A stretch of DNA of 64,000 nt from Nocardia arthritidis. Its GTDB lineage: Bacteria > Actinomycetota > Actinomycetes > Mycobacteriales > Mycobacteriaceae. How positions within the stretch are numbered: the stretch's first letter is position 1; each line of letters starts with the position of its first letter. The stretch is from contig NZ_CP046172.1 of the NCBI RefSeq assembly GCF_011801145.1, forward strand, positions 2,232,001-2,296,000, written 5' to 3'. Made by a program: the position numbers and the translations under genes. Under the pieces are notes generated by a model, which saw only the letters and a program-made list of their open reading frames with translations, made no database searches and was not told where the DNA came from. This document shows positions 43,274 through 55,500 of this stretch, piece after piece.

Positions 43274-44461
43274 ATGCGCGGTGGTCGTGGTGGGCGGTCG
43301 ATCCGGGGGATTGTGGTCGCGCTGGCTGCGGCCGGGTTCGCGCTGACGGCGTGTTCGGCGCAGGAAGCAGCGAAAGATGTTGCGATAGAACGTAATCCGG
43401 TTATCGAAATGATCAAGCCGAAGATGGTTTCGCTGGTCGAGGACGGGGCGAAGGGTGTTTCGCCGGGTGTACCGATGGTGTTCGCGGTGCAGGACGGGAT
43501 CTTCACGAATGTGAGTTTGGTCAATGCGCGGGGCGAGTCGGTGCCGGGCATGATCGCGCCGGACGGCCGGTCATGGCGGAACACCGAGGTACTCGACTAC
43601 GGCGAGACCTATCGTCTGAAGGCCGACGCGATCGGGCTCGGCGGCGCGAACACCGCGTCGGTGAGCTTCACCACCAGTTCGCCGCGCAATCGAACCAAGC
43701 CGTATCTGCTGCCGGGCGAGGGCGATGTGGTCGGCGTCGGCCAGCCGGTGGCGGTGCGGTTCGACGAGAACATCCCCGATCGCGGCGCCGCCCAGGATGC
43801 GATCAGAATCACCACCGAGCCCGCGGTGGAGGGCGCGTTCTACTGGGTGAACAATCGCGAAGTGCGTTGGCGGCCGGAACATTTCTGGGCGCCGGGGACG
43901 AAGGTCACCATCGATGTGAACGTCTATGGGCGTGATCTCGGCGACGGACTGTATGGCCAGAACAACATTCACTCGTTCTTCACCATCGGCGACGCGATGA
44001 TCTTCACCGCCGACGACGACACCAAACAGGTGACGGTGGAACGCAACGGCGAGCTGATCCGCACCATGCCGACCTCGATGGGCAAGAACAGCACACCCAC
44101 CGATAACGGCATCTACATCGTCGGCGACCGCTTCGAGCGGATCATCATGGACTCGTCCACCTACGGCGTCCCGGTGAACTCGTCGGACGGATACAAGACA
44201 CCGGTCGATTTCGCGACCCGAATCTCCTACAGCGGCATCTTCTTCCACTCCGCGCCGTGGTCGGTGGGGCAGCAGGGTTCGGTGAACACCAGCCACGGCT
44301 GCCTGAACCTGAGCCCCGCGAATGCCAGGTGGGTCTACGAGAACGCCAAGCGCGGCGACATCACCATCGTGAAAAATACGGTGGGCGGCACACTTTCGGG
44401 CGTCGACGGACTCGGCGACTGGAATATTCCGTGGCCGCAATGGAAAGCGGGCAACGCCTGA
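43274..44461 (+). CDS. L,D-transpeptidase lipoprotein (YkuD family)
   Basis: 395 aa. The N-terminal signal peptide has lipobox LTAC (Cys about residue 27). Two Ig-like beta domains precede the catalytic YkuD domain, which has HSAPW and SHGCLNLS with the nucleophile Cys near residue 343. The layout matches mycobacterial Ldt enzymes that make 3-3 crosslinks in peptidoglycan and are only inhibited by carbapenems/penems. It acts on the outer face of the membrane. Single-gene unit next to the tRNA. Confidence 0.94.
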   Translation: MRGGRGGRSIRGIVVALAAAGFALTACSAQEAAKDVAIERNPVIEMIKPKMVSLVEDGAKGVSPGVPMVFAVQDGIFTNVSLVNARGESVPGMIAPDGRSWRNTEVLDYGETYRLKADAIGLGGANTASVSFTTSSPRNRTKPYLLPGEGDVVGVGQPVAVRFDENIPDRGAAQDAIRITTEPAVEGAFYWVNNREVRWRPEHFWAPGTKVTIDVNVYGRDLGDGLYGQNNIHSFFTIGDAMIFTADDDTKQVTVERNGELIRTMPTSMGKNSTPTDNGIYIVGDRFERIIMDSSTYGVPVNSSDGYKTPVDFATRISYSGIFFHSAPWSVGQQGSVNTSHGCLNLSPANARWVYENAKRGDITIVKNTVGGTLSGVDGLGDWNIPWPQWKAGNA

Positions 44462-44558
44462 GCCGGATTGCGCTTCCATCACAGTGGTTTCCGGGTCCTG
44501 TGCGCCGGACCACACGGCCACTACAGTGCAGGATGCACGTGCGCGGACGGGGGTCACA

Positions 44559-46208
44559 ATGTCGAACGGGTTTCGTGTCCTGATCGCCTGGGTGATTACG
44601 CCGCCGTTGCTGGTGGGTGCGTACTGGCTGTTCTGGGCCGTCGTCGCACCGGGTTTCGGTCGGCAGAACGGCGTGGAAGCCTGGTGGTACAACGTCTTCC
44701 TGCACGGCAACGGGCTGTGGTGGTTCCTGGCCTACGTTTTCGCGGGGCTGGCCGTCTACTTCGGCTACGTCTACTACGAGGTCTGGTTCCTGACCGGGCT
44801 CTGCGTGCTGCTGATGATCGGAAGCCTCGGTGTAGCAGGGTATTTCCTGGTCAACCTGGACAAGAACGAAGGCCGCTTCTACACCGGCGCGACCACGTTC
44901 TACGTGCACGATCCCGAACACGTGCCGTCCGCGCTGCATCTGCTCGCCGACGGTGGCGCCAAGAACACCGACGGTTGCGCGATCAAGGGCCGTCACGACG
45001 TCTACGGCTGCCTGCGGCAGGGCGACTTGCCCAGTGCGGGTTGGGATCCGAGGATCGGCTCGCTGGACGGCGCGGGCGTCGCCCTCTCCCGCGCCACCGG
45101 TGACGTGCAGGCGGTGAGCCTGCGCACCGAGACCATCACCTACCTGAACGGCAAGGGCGACAACGGTTCCTGGAGCGGCGTACTCGACGGCAGCGGGATC
45201 AATGTCCCGCTCGGCGGGGTCGCCGAATGGTCGGGTCAGGGCAGCGCGACCCAGTGCACCTTCACCGGCGACTACGGTATCGACCGGGCCTTCGGCGGCT
45301 CGCGGCGCAACAGCCTGCCCAACCTGCTGAAGGAACGTTTCCCGCTGATCGCGTACAGCATGGGCGATGTGTGGGGTTACTGCGACGGCAAGGAGCCGAT
45401 CGTGGTCATCCCGGTGACCACGCCGATACCGTGGACCCACCGCACCGTCGACGCACCGGCGGGCGTGATCACCGTGCGCGGCGACCACGGGCGGGTGCGG
45501 CTCGACTACCTGCGTGATGTCGCCCCTGGCACGCTGCCCGGTCCGGTCTATCCGAAATCGATTGCGGCCCATCAGCGCACGGAGACGAAATGGGCTGCGG
45601 GCCGGGAGTACATGAACCGCAACCACTTCGGCTTCGATCCGGCGCATTCCGGCGCGCAGAGCGGCAATGTCTCCGAGTATCTGCTGCGGGACAAGTCGAC
45701 CGGGCGATTGCAGTGGGTGACGCCGATGACGTTGCGCGGCAGCACTTCCGAGCTGTTCGTTGCCTATGCGATCATCCCGGCCGACGAGGTGCACCGCGGT
45801 TCGCTGAACGCGCAATCGGTGTACGCGCTCGACGACAGCGATCCGCGCCGCATCAATATCGACAACCTGGATGCCGACGCCCGCTCGTGGCTGGCCGCCA
45901 ACGCGGGCACGGTGATGTCGAACGGCGGGAAACTGGTGGAGTTCACCCCGATCGATGGCGACACCTGGCGCGGCTTCGTGGAATTCAACGGTCGGGTCGC
46001 CTACCGGATCGATATCGCGGCGAGTCGCAAGACTCCGGTGCAGTTGGTGCGGCTCGACGACACCGGAGACACCGGCCCGCCCGCACCATCCGGCCCGCCC
46101 AACGCCGACTGCGGCAAGGCGCTCGCATCCCTCACTCCGGCCCAATTGGCCCAGTGCGCCAAGGTTTTCGTCGACGAACTGGCCAATCGGCAGCCCGCAC
46201 CCCGCTGA
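44559..46208 (+). CDS. Membrane protein with large extracytoplasmic domain
   Basis: 549 aa from the ATG at 44559 (GGGGG upstream). Three N-terminal membrane segments (VLIAWVITPPLLVGAYWLF, FLAYVFAGLAVYFGYVYY, LCVLLMIGSLGVAGYFLV) are followed by about 440 residues rich in beta strands. The protein ends with an ADCGKALASLTPAQLAQCAKVF tail containing a probable disulfide pair. Probable envelope protein of mycolic-acid actinomycetes, with no function I can name. It converges on the next gene with 9 bp between stops. Confidence 0.8.
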   Translation: MSNGFRVLIAWVITPPLLVGAYWLFWAVVAPGFGRQNGVEAWWYNVFLHGNGLWWFLAYVFAGLAVYFGYVYYEVWFLTGLCVLLMIGSLGVAGYFLVNLDKNEGRFYTGATTFYVHDPEHVPSALHLLADGGAKNTDGCAIKGRHDVYGCLRQGDLPSAGWDPRIGSLDGAGVALSRATGDVQAVSLRTETITYLNGKGDNGSWSGVLDGSGINVPLGGVAEWSGQGSATQCTFTGDYGIDRAFGGSRRNSLPNLLKERFPLIAYSMGDVWGYCDGKEPIVVIPVTTPIPWTHRTVDAPAGVITVRGDHGRVRLDYLRDVAPGTLPGPVYPKSIAAHQRTETKWAAGREYMNRNHFGFDPAHSGAQSGNVSEYLLRDKSTGRLQWVTPMTLRGSTSELFVAYAIIPADEVHRGSLNAQSVYALDDSDPRRINIDNLDADARSWLAANAGTVMSNGGKLVEFTPIDGDTWRGFVEFNGRVAYRIDIAASRKTPVQLVRLDDTGDTGPPAPSGPPNADCGKALASLTPAQLAQCAKVFVDELANRQPAPR

Positions 46209-46217
46209 TCGGACCCA

Positions 46218-47810
46218 TCAGTGGGGCTGCGTCGCGAGGGAACTCTCCAGCGCGGTAATGAAATACGGGAAGTGGGTGGCGAAGCGCCGCAGGTCGCGAT
46301 CCTTGTCGAAGCCGCCGAACCAATACAGTCCTGCGGCCATCGGCAGGTCGCGGAAGCCGCGGATCCAGTTGTCGGCACGGCCGGTGACGACGGTGAAGGG
46401 CAGCGCTCTGGCGAAGACCAGCTCCCGGTCCGATTGTGAAAGTTGCTCGGGGCGAAGCATTTCCAGCGCACTCCCGAAGCCGGCCAACTGCTCGACCAGT
46501 TGACGTCCCGCGCCGGTCCTGGCCGGGAGATAGCGTGGCAGCAGCAGTGCCGCGATGCCCCCGAGCAGCAGGGCGGCCCCGACCAACGCGTTTCGGCCCA
46601 CTACGGCGAGCGCGATCGTCATGCCGATACCGGCCAGCACGAGCGGCACGCCCAGCCAAAGCGATCGTCTGCGGGTGCGGTCGGCGAGTAGACCCTGGCC
46701 GACGGCATCGGACAGCAGTGCCGCGCGTACCGGTTCGATCGCGGTGCCCGGCAGCTCGGAGATGGTCGCCGTAGCCGAATCACCGGGCAGCAGTGCGTGA
46801 TACAACGCGCGTTCGTAATCGCGCAGCTGCTCGTCGGCCGGGTGCGCCCGGGTGATCCGCCAATCCGATTCGCCGATCGGCTCGATCCACAGATAGCGGC
46901 GCACCGCGAGATCCACGACGGTGGCCGCGAGCGCGGCCGCGTTCGCCGAGGCGTGGAGCAGCACACCGGCCTGGCCGGGCAGGACGGCGCCGGGCGAGAC
47001 GAACTGGGTCTGATTTCCGTTGCGCCACAGTGGTTCCACTGCCTTATCGCTGGACGGGGCCGCGGCGTCCTTGCGTCGAGTCCACACCAGGTAGCCGCCG
47101 AATGCGGCGAGGGCGAGCAGTAGGACGCCGAAGGCGATCAGCACCGGTGTGGTGATCGTGAACGCGCCGGATCGGCTGCTGTCATGGATTTCGGCGTTGG
47201 CGGGCACGGTGCCCGGCGGCAGCTGCAGGGTGACGTCGAGCAGGTCGCCGCGGTGCAGACCGTCCTGTCGCAGTTGCAGCACACCGTCCGGTTCCACGTG
47301 CGCACCAGCACAATTCGTGGTTCGACCGGCCGGGCCGATTCGGCAATCCGCGATACCCATGCGGAAGCTCGGGCTGATCACCGATGCCTCGATCGCTGCG
47401 ACATCGGCATCGAGCACACCGGTCCACTTGAACAGCTGAGTGCCGGGTGCGTCGCTGACCACGCCGTGCACCGTGTACTTGACGGTGGATTCGCCGGGCG
47501 GTGCGTCGATGACGAACTTGTCGCCGTCGGATTTCGCCGTGCCCGGCCCGGTGGTCGCGACGTCGGTGACGGTGAAACGCCGTTCCACATTGTCGTGCAA
47601 CACGATTCGCAGCGGCAGCAGCATATGGAACCGGCCGCCCTGCGGGACGGTGACGGTCTCGGCCACCTCGAGCAGACCCGCCTCGCTCAGCTTGATGTCG
47701 GCCTTGATCGTGGCGCCGGGCGGATCCTGCGCCCGCGCGGGCGCGACGACGAAAAAGGTGGTGAGCGCGAGCAATAGAGCGCCGAAGGCCGCCCCCCGAA
47801 TGATCAGCAT
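46218..47810 (-). CDS. DUF2207 membrane protein
   Basis: 530 aa from the ATG at 47810. Signal peptide (GALLLALTTFFVVAPARA), an extracytoplasmic beta domain typical of DUF2207 (PQGGRFHMLLPLRI), a transmembrane segment (TPVLIAFGVLLLALAAFGGY), a cytoplasmic winged-helix-like stretch, two more membrane segments, and a tail with a W-x-GG motif (YWFGGFDKD). Function of the family is unknown. Confidence 0.83.
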   Translation of the reverse strand: MLIIRGAAFGALLLALTTFFVVAPARAQDPPGATIKADIKLSEAGLLEVAETVTVPQGGRFHMLLPLRIVLHDNVERRFTVTDVATTGPGTAKSDGDKFVIDAPPGESTVKYTVHGVVSDAPGTQLFKWTGVLDADVAAIEASVISPSFRMGIADCRIGPAGRTTNCAGAHVEPDGVLQLRQDGLHRGDLLDVTLQLPPGTVPANAEIHDSSRSGAFTITTPVLIAFGVLLLALAAFGGYLVWTRRKDAAAPSSDKAVEPLWRNGNQTQFVSPGAVLPGQAGVLLHASANAAALAATVVDLAVRRYLWIEPIGESDWRITRAHPADEQLRDYERALYHALLPGDSATATISELPGTAIEPVRAALLSDAVGQGLLADRTRRRSLWLGVPLVLAGIGMTIALAVVGRNALVGAALLLGGIAALLLPRYLPARTGAGRQLVEQLAGFGSALEMLRPEQLSQSDRELVFARALPFTVVTGRADNWIRGFRDLPMAAGLYWFGGFDKDRDLRRFATHFPYFITALESSLATQPH

Positions 47811-47922
47811 GGGGCCATAGCCTAGACACATTGGTATTCTTCGTCAGCCGCTGTCGGATACCGGAAGAAGCAGGGGGCGTGGGGGAAATGAGCGTGCGAT
47901 ACCGAACCTCGCGGGGTCGGCT

Positions 47923-49149
47923 ATGACACAGCCACCCGGATACCCGGGCGGTCCGCCCGCCGGAATGCCTTATGGTCAGCCGGGATACGGACCCTCCGGA
48001 TACGGCCCACCTCCGGGGTACGGGGCGCCGCTGCCGCCGCCGGGCGCGTATGTGCCTGCCCCGCTGCGGCTTCGGCCGTTGCCGCCGCCCGGATATCCCG
48101 GGCAGCCCGCTCCCGGGTACTACGGGCAACCTCAGGCACCGAAGGGGTCTGGTTGCGGCAGCGGGCTATTGGTGGCCGTGATCCTATTGGCCGTGGTCGG
48201 TGCGCTCGGGTACTACTCGGTGTGGAAGCCCTCACTTCCGGTCGACACGACCGCTGTGCGGCCGAGCTACACCTATGCGCCGACCTCGTCTCCGACCACC
48301 CTCGCGACAACAACTGTCCCGGTATCGACGACGGTCAAGACCTACTCGCCGACCGCTACCGCAGGACCGCTGACCGGGTCGGTCGCCCCGTCGCTGAATA
48401 TCCCGACGCCGACGAAACCCGCTGGGCCGCAACCGGTTATCGCACTCGCCGACAATCCGCTGTTCAGCGACGCGGGGTGGGGGCTGCCCAACATTCCGTG
48501 CGACTACCCGGACTGGTCCGCCGATCCCGCCGCGGCGCGCGCGTTCTTCGAGGCTGCGCGAACCTGCCTGGACGGCATGTGGCGGCCGATTCTGCGTGCC
48601 GCGAATCTGCCGTTCGCCACCCCGAATCTCGAGGTTCCCGCCCGCGCGGCGGACACATCGTCGCCGTGCACCGGCAGCGGTGGGAGCTACGCGGCCTTCT
48701 ACTGCTCGGCCAACAGCACCATCTATATGCCGCTCGACCACATCCAGGTCGAACTCCACGGCGACGATATCGAAATCTATCTGGCGATCTTCGCCCACGA
48801 GTACGGGCACCACGTGCAGGCCATGAGCGGCGTGACGGAGAAATCGAATCGCGATCGCTACCGCGCCGGACAGAATTCCGCACTGGGAACCGAACTTTCG
48901 CGCCGCCTGGAGCTGGAGGCGCAATGTTTCGGCGGGATGTTCATCGGATCGTCGGTCTTCGAGGGCACCCTGACGGCCGCGCAGGGCCAGCACGATCTGC
49001 AGGACAACTACCGGCGCGGCGACTCGCCCGGCGATGTGCGCGATCACGGCACCAAACAGCATTACGGCCTGTGGTGGGAATGGGGCTATTCGAATAACCG
49101 GGTGCAGAAATGCAATACCTGGAACGCCACCTCGGATGTGGTGTCCTGA
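47923..49149 (+). CDS. Neutral zinc metallopeptidase (YpfJ family), membrane anchored
   Basis: 408 aa. A proline/glycine/tyrosine-rich N-terminal 75 residues, one transmembrane segment (LLVAVILLAVVGALGYYSVW), a Thr/Pro linker and a metallopeptidase domain with HEYGHHVQ (zinc His and catalytic Glu) and the downstream acidic ligand region (LEAQCFGGMF). The active site should be outside the membrane. Substrate unknown. Confidence 0.9.
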   Translation: MTQPPGYPGGPPAGMPYGQPGYGPSGYGPPPGYGAPLPPPGAYVPAPLRLRPLPPPGYPGQPAPGYYGQPQAPKGSGCGSGLLVAVILLAVVGALGYYSVWKPSLPVDTTAVRPSYTYAPTSSPTTLATTTVPVSTTVKTYSPTATAGPLTGSVAPSLNIPTPTKPAGPQPVIALADNPLFSDAGWGLPNIPCDYPDWSADPAAARAFFEAARTCLDGMWRPILRAANLPFATPNLEVPARAADTSSPCTGSGGSYAAFYCSANSTIYMPLDHIQVELHGDDIEIYLAIFAHEYGHHVQAMSGVTEKSNRDRYRAGQNSALGTELSRRLELEAQCFGGMFIGSSVFEGTLTAAQGQHDLQDNYRRGDSPGDVRDHGTKQHYGLWWEWGYSNNRVQKCNTWNATSDVVS

Positions 49150-49240
49150 GCCGGATTTCACCAGCCCCTCGCGTCAGCAACCAGCCTGACCGAACATCCG
49201 CGCCGTGGTTCGGCGCGAGACGGTCTGGCAGGCTGGCGGT

Positions 49241-49567
49241 ATGACGCATGAGGTACAGCGCGCTGTTGCTTGGCCGTTTCCGGGTGATCGTTTTCCGGAG
49301 CATTTGGGTGTGATCGTTCAAATGACCGTGGTAGCAGGGGAAGAGCCGGTCCGAGTGGTGACCCATTGGGATGACGGCGACTGGACCTTCGCGGACGGTG
49401 TGCACGATCCGAATGGCAAGGGCAACGCCATTTTGGCGTGTATCGAGCACCTGCTCGATACGGACGACAGCCTCGTTCCGCTGGCCACCATGCCGCCCGG
49501 CACCGTGGCGTGGCGGAATGATCAGGGTGAGTCCTGGACCATCGAGGCACACGCCTACGAGGAGTAG
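49241..49567 (+). CDS. Hypothetical protein, 108 aa
   Basis: ATG at 49241. A compact alpha/beta domain (VVTHWDDGDWTFADGVHD, then ACIEHLLDTDDSL). It lies between the metallopeptidase and the convergent giant gene, 16 bp from the latter's stop. No family recognised. Confidence 0.65.
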   Translation: MTHEVQRAVAWPFPGDRFPEHLGVIVQMTVVAGEEPVRVVTHWDDGDWTFADGVHDPNGKGNAILACIEHLLDTDDSLVPLATMPPGTVAWRNDQGESWTIEAHAYEE

Positions 49568-49583
49568 CCGTAGGCAGTTCCCG

Positions 49584-52500
49584 CTAGTCGTGCGGGTGGT
49601 TTCGGGGGTCGTCTAGGCGCCGGGGCGCGCTTCCGTCGGTACGGTGATGGGGGTCGTGTCCGATGTCGTGGTGCCGGTGCGGATGGTTGTCGTTGTGCCC
49701 GTGGTGATTCGGGGCATGGCCATGGTGGTCTTGTTTCGGCGGATGCGGGTGATGGGGCGGGGCCGATGGGCGATGTGGTCGGCCGGGACGGTGTGGTGGC
49801 GGGGTGTGGCCGCCGGGCCCCGCGGGTGGGGGAGCGGGGTGATGCGGGGGTGTCGGTATTTGGGGTACCGGTACCGGCGGGAAGACCGGGGGCGGTGGGA
49901 CATTGGGCATGGTCGGTGTGGTCGGGGTGGGCAGCGGCAGGATGGGCTTCGCGGGCATTACATAACCGCTGAGCCGAGACCGGTAGTGCCGCAATGCCGT
50001 ATCGGCCTCATCACGCGAATTCGCCTCTATGACAGCTCGATACGCCTTGAGTAGGCCCGAACCGTCGCCGTGCTGCTGTACGACAGGGCTTTCCAGCTCG
50101 TGCACCACCCGTTCACCGGCGACCGGACGGACGACGACGTGCGTGTAGCGCACCTTCGCGCCCGGCTCCGACAGTGCCGCACGCAATTCGGGGTCGTTGT
50201 CGAGTGCGTCGCGCAGCAGGTCGTCGTGTTCGTGCGGTGGCACGGTGGCGGTGCGCCGCACGGTCACCACCTCGACGACCGGATGGCCGTCCGCCGTATG
50301 CAATCCGACTCCGGTGTCGTGCACGGTGGCGTCCTTGGAATGTAGGTATGCCGCAGCTTCGGCGACGCGCAGCCGTCCAGCCAGCTCGCGCAGCCGCTCT
50401 TTGGACGCCCGGACCTGCTGGTCGGTCTCGGCCCATTCGACGCTGTGGCGGCCCAGTTTGTCGAGCGCACGCACCAATTTCTTGTGCTGCCGGTAGATCC
50501 GATCACGCTCGGCTTGCAGGTCGCGCACCCCGTCCCAGTCTCGGGTGTGCGCGGAGACGACGTGCGGTTCGCCGACCACCCGCGGCACGTCCTCGCCGAT
50601 CAGGTCGACCGTGAAACCCGGTGGTTGCGGCGGTTCGGACGGGTCGATGGGCGGGGGCGTCCCGGCGTCCGGCTCGCCGGGGTCGTCGTGCCGCACGGTC
50701 GGCGAGGTGAGATCGGCGACGTGCATGCGGTATTCGGGACCGGAATCGACTCGTACGCGCAGATATTCGATCCGCGCACCCGGCTCGCGCAGCGCGTCGA
50801 CCACCTGCTGATGTCCCAGCGCCTGATGTCCCAGCGCCGCCGCGAGATGCGCCGCGCGACCGGGTTCGTCCGCGTCGTGGTATTCGCCCTCGGTCAACCG
50901 GTCGAGGACGAGGACACGCGGCGGTTCGCCCGCGGTGCGGATGACACCGACATGTTCGGTAACCATCTGTCCGCCAAGCGATTCCACGTGATCGAGACCG
51001 GCCCGCGCCGTCATCGCATCGGTAAGCCGGCCGAGCGCGGGCCGGACCTCCGCGTGGTCCATCCGGTGGTATTCGACCGCGGCTTCGGCCAACTCGTGTA
51101 GCTGGTCGGCGGTGAAATGGCCGGAATCGCGCAATTCCTCGAACAGGCCCGGCATCCGCCGCGGTTGCAGGTAGCGCTCCGGATCGTCGAGCAGTCCGCG
51201 CAGCGCCCGATGGTTCTCCAACCAATGCCGCGCGGCGTCGTTGTTCTCGAACAGCCTGCGCAACAAGGCATCTCGCTGGTCGCGGACGGCGCGCAGTGGC
51301 GCTATCACCGCCCTGCGCTGTGCGTCGAGATCGGCGAGATCGGCGCGGGCGCGGTCGGATACGTCGACGGGATCGTGGGTCAGCACATACTGTGGCCCGT
51401 CGCCGACCGGCTCGATGGTGAAGCCGCGTTCCTCCGGCACGACCGGCCCCGGCGGATCGCCAGGTCCTGGCTTCGGACCGTCCGAACCGCCGAGCGCCCG
51501 CGGCGGTTCGGCGACATCCGCCTCGGTCAACTGCGCGATCGCGTACTTGATGCCCTTGCGCCAGCCGGTGAGCGGCGGACGGTCGGAGTCCCAGTCGGCG
51601 CCGTGCACGCGGCGGGTGTAGGCGTTGGCGTCGCGCCAGGTCTTATCCGGATTCTTGCCGAGGTAATTCGATTCGCCGAGCGCGTCGCGCAGCAGGATCA
51701 GGTCCTGCGGCAGGATCGGCGCCGGGTTCTCGTCCACCAGATGTTCCGGCAGGCTCTCCAACGGATTCCCGTCGAGCCGGATCCACGCCTCCGCGACATC
51801 GGCGACGTCGTCGAAGGGCCGCCGCACCCGCGCGCCGGTGATGCGGTCGACGGTCCAGAACCCTGCTCCGTCCGGACCGCCGCGCATCAGATGATTCTTG
51901 ATCTGCAGCAGTTGCTCGCGAGTCAGGTCGAATCCGAATATCGAACGGAAGGTGGTGCCGTCCGGCAGGCGGTATTCGTTGACGTTGCGCAGGATCCGAT
52001 CCAGCTCCGAATCATTCGCCCGGTACCCGTCGAGGACCTCGGTTGTCCACTCCTGCACCCGGTTCCACGCGGCGACCTGCTCGGACCACGGAATCCGCTT
52101 GCGCGACAGCAGGATGCCCGGGTTGTTGTCCGGAATTTCCTGGCGATCCCGCCAGCCGAGGGCCTCACGCCCGTCGTGCTCCAAAAACAGTGGCTGGTAG
52201 TTCTTTTCGGGCTTGCCGAACCATTCGAACTCCCGGATTCTGCGCACGAAGCGGATGTGCTCGGTCCACGGATGGTCCAGCACCCGAATCGGCTTGGTGC
52301 GCAACTTGTCCGGCACGTCGTCGCCGTGGAAGCCGATCGGGACCTCGGTGGTGGAACGCAGCTTGCCGATCCATTCGGTGTGGCTGAGCACGAAATCGCC
52401 GAACCGGGGATGTCGCTGGAACCAGGCCCGCATCTTCGGCCTGGACTTGTCGGCGATCAGCACCCACCGCATGGGCGGGTAAGCCGCATCGGCCAACGGA

Positions 52501-55500
52501 AGCGGTTCCGCCACATGCTCTTCGGGGCCGGGCACGCCCTGCTTGAGCCAGTTCTCGATGGCGCCGTCGAAGGTGAGGCCCTTCGCCTGTTCCTCGGTCA
52601 ATTCCGGCCAGTGGCCGGTGGTCAGTCCGAGAATCGCGTCCTCGATGGAGGTTTGGAACGGATCGACGCCCAATTGGCTGCTGGTGCCGTCGGGCGGATC
52701 CTTGACGGTGTGCCCCGTCGGCTTGAAATCGGCCTTCCTGGCCTCGGCGCGCCGCGGGCCGTGCTCCCGCGCGTCATGCCAGTTGCCATCCGCGTCGCGC
52801 CACGAGGTGAGCGTCGTCGGATCGCGGTCGACCCATACGCGGCCGTCGCGTTCGATGATGGATTCGGGCAGGTGCACCCGCCGGATCGCCGGTCCGCCAA
52901 GGTGTTCCATGCGCAGGCCGCGATCGACCGGATCGATGCTGACGTGGTGATATTCGATGACGGCGTCCGGGCGGCCGAGCAGCAGTGCGAGGTCGCGGCT
53001 GCGGGTCAGCGCCTCGTGCAGCGCCCGATCGTGGTCGGCGAGTGGATGATCCGGATCCGGGCGCGAGCCGACGACGATCACCCGCGCCGGTTCGCCCTCC
53101 GCGACACCGACCCGGTCGGTGATCCGCCAGTTCGTGTGTTCGGCGAGCGCGTCGGTCCAGGCGCCGTCGAATCCGTCGAGCCGGTCGTTCGCCCGGCCCG
53201 CCATGGTGTCGGCCCGGCGCACCAGCTCCTCGAGACCGTCGATCGCCGTGGCCCGCCGCGCCGGATCCGGTTCGCCGGTGTGCGCGAGTTCCGCCAGCGC
53301 GGCGCGATATTGCTCGAGCCGGGCGGCCGCGGCGTCGCGCTGGCGCACCGCCTCCTCGTATTCGGCGATCAGCGCGCGGCGCTGCTCCGTGAGCGCCTGG
53401 CGCCGCTGCAGCATTTCGTCGCGGATATCCCGCAGCCGTTCGGCATTGGTGATGTTGTCGGTGGTGCGTTGCCGCGCGGCGAGTTCGGCGCGGCGAGCCC
53501 GCACCCGTACCTTGCGCGGCGCCTCGTCGGACAGGTCGGCCTCGCGCGCCCTGATCCGCGCGATCTGTTCGCCGATTCGCGCGATCTCCTCGCTCGGCGT
53601 CGCCGATCGCTCGAGCCTTTCGAGTTCGATTGCGGCGGCGTCCATTTGGGCGCGCAGGTCGGCGACGCCCTCGGCGTGGGTCACCGGGTCGGCTTCGGTG
53701 GCGCGCAACAGGTCGAGCGCGGTCTGCAACTGCTTGTGCTGCCGAGCGGCCTCGGCGCGCTGCTGCGCGAGATCTTCGCGCCGGACCCTCGCCTCGGCAT
53801 CGCGTTCTACGACGGCGGCATGTATGGCGCCCGCATGCTCCAATTCGACTATGCGGGCGTGCACCTCGACGATCCGGTCGGCGAGATCGTTCACCTCGTT
53901 GCTCGAACGGGCGAGTGCCGCGAGCGCTTCCTCGGAATGCCGGAGCGGCCCCGGCAGGAACTGGTCCGGTTCTTCAATACCGCCGCGCAGCATGATCTGC
54001 GTGGTTTCCTCGCCGAGGCGTTCCAGGGTGGTTTCCAGGTGCTCGCCGAGTTCGCCGTCGGGATCCCGGATTTCGAAACGCATGGCGAAGTCGTCGCGTT
54101 TCGCCTTCGCCGCCGCCCACTTCTTGACCAGATCCGCGTGCTCGGCGTCCGCCTCGCGCAGTTGCGCGTCGATATCGCCGGTGAGATCCGGATGCGCCGG
54201 AGCCGGCGGCGCCACTCGTTCCTCGACGGGTGGATCGATATGGGTGACTCGGCCGTGCTCGTCGACCACCACCCGTTTGCCGTCCGGCGGTGGGTTTTCC
54301 CTGGCCGCGACCTCGGCCGCGGCCAGCCTGCGCTGCTCCTCGACATTGTGTGCGGTGTGATATTCGTCGAATTCCCTGCGGATTTCGCGGATCAGCGGTG
54401 CGCGTTCGGTGGCGGCCCGCAGTGCGTCACCCAATTCCGCGTGTCCGGCGACGCCGCCGTTTCTGGTCGCCTCTTCCCTTGCCCGCCTGAGCATTTCGCC
54501 ACCGGCCCGCTCGGCGGCCTCCGGGATCACCTGCCGCTGTCTGATCTCGTGCACCCGGTCCGCCAGCCCCGGCGTGACGCCGTCGGGCGAGCCGAAGATG
54601 GCGTGCTCCAGTTCTCTCGGCGTCATCGCGGCGGCGTCTCTGATACCGAGTTCGGTTGCCAGCTCGACGATCCGATCGTGGATGCGGGCACTGCGTTGCG
54701 CGGCGGCCGCGATGCCCCGGCCCATTTCGCGCAACAGCGCCTCGTGTTCGGTGAGCGGTTCGGGGTCGCGGACCACGCGCTCGGTCTGCCAGATCCGGCC
54801 TTGATCGTCGACGTGCACAACACATTCGTCGATGTGGTAGCCGTCTCGCGCCCAGGTGAGATAGCGGTCCGTCGAATAGTCGGAGCCGACGGTGAAGTGC
54901 ACGAGCCGCGGTGGGTCGCCGTCCATCCTGCGGGTGAGCGCGCCCGCGGGCCTGCCACCGGCTTCGCGGGTAAGGTGTTGCGCCGCAGCGGTTCCCGCCG
55001 ATCGGCGGATCGCATCCTCGTGTGCGAGCGCATCGTGGAAGGCGCTCAGGCGCTCCAGAACCAGCGGGGCGCGCTTCATCGCATTGCGGGTCAGGTGGTC
55101 GAGCGCCATTCGTTCGGACCAGTAGCGGCGCAAACCCATCCGCGCCTTCAGCTCCTTGGCGTATTTGCGCATGGCGAGCGAGCGATCGCGCAACTCGTCG
55201 ACTCGATCGATGAGTTTGCGTTCCAGGTCGTGGGTGCTCTGGGCCGGATTCAGATCCTGGTGGAGGCCGTGCAGCAGCGCGGTGAGCTCTTCGTAGGCGC
55301 GGGCCGTGGCGGTGGTCGCCTCGGTGATGCGCTCGCCCCATTCCGGCATATCGCCGACATGCCTTGGTGGAGTTGGAGGTTGCTCGGCGGATCCGTCGGG
55401 TATGGATTCCGCGGTGTCCGGGTGAGGCTGTTCGGATGTGGAGTTCGGTTCGGGTGCGGGACGTTCCGGGTCGGTGTGTTCGGTGTCGCCGGTACCGGCC

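Noticed and set aside
44559..46208. Idea that this is a secreted enzyme
   Set aside because: Three membrane segments are clear but no catalytic motif could be found, so it is left as unknown.
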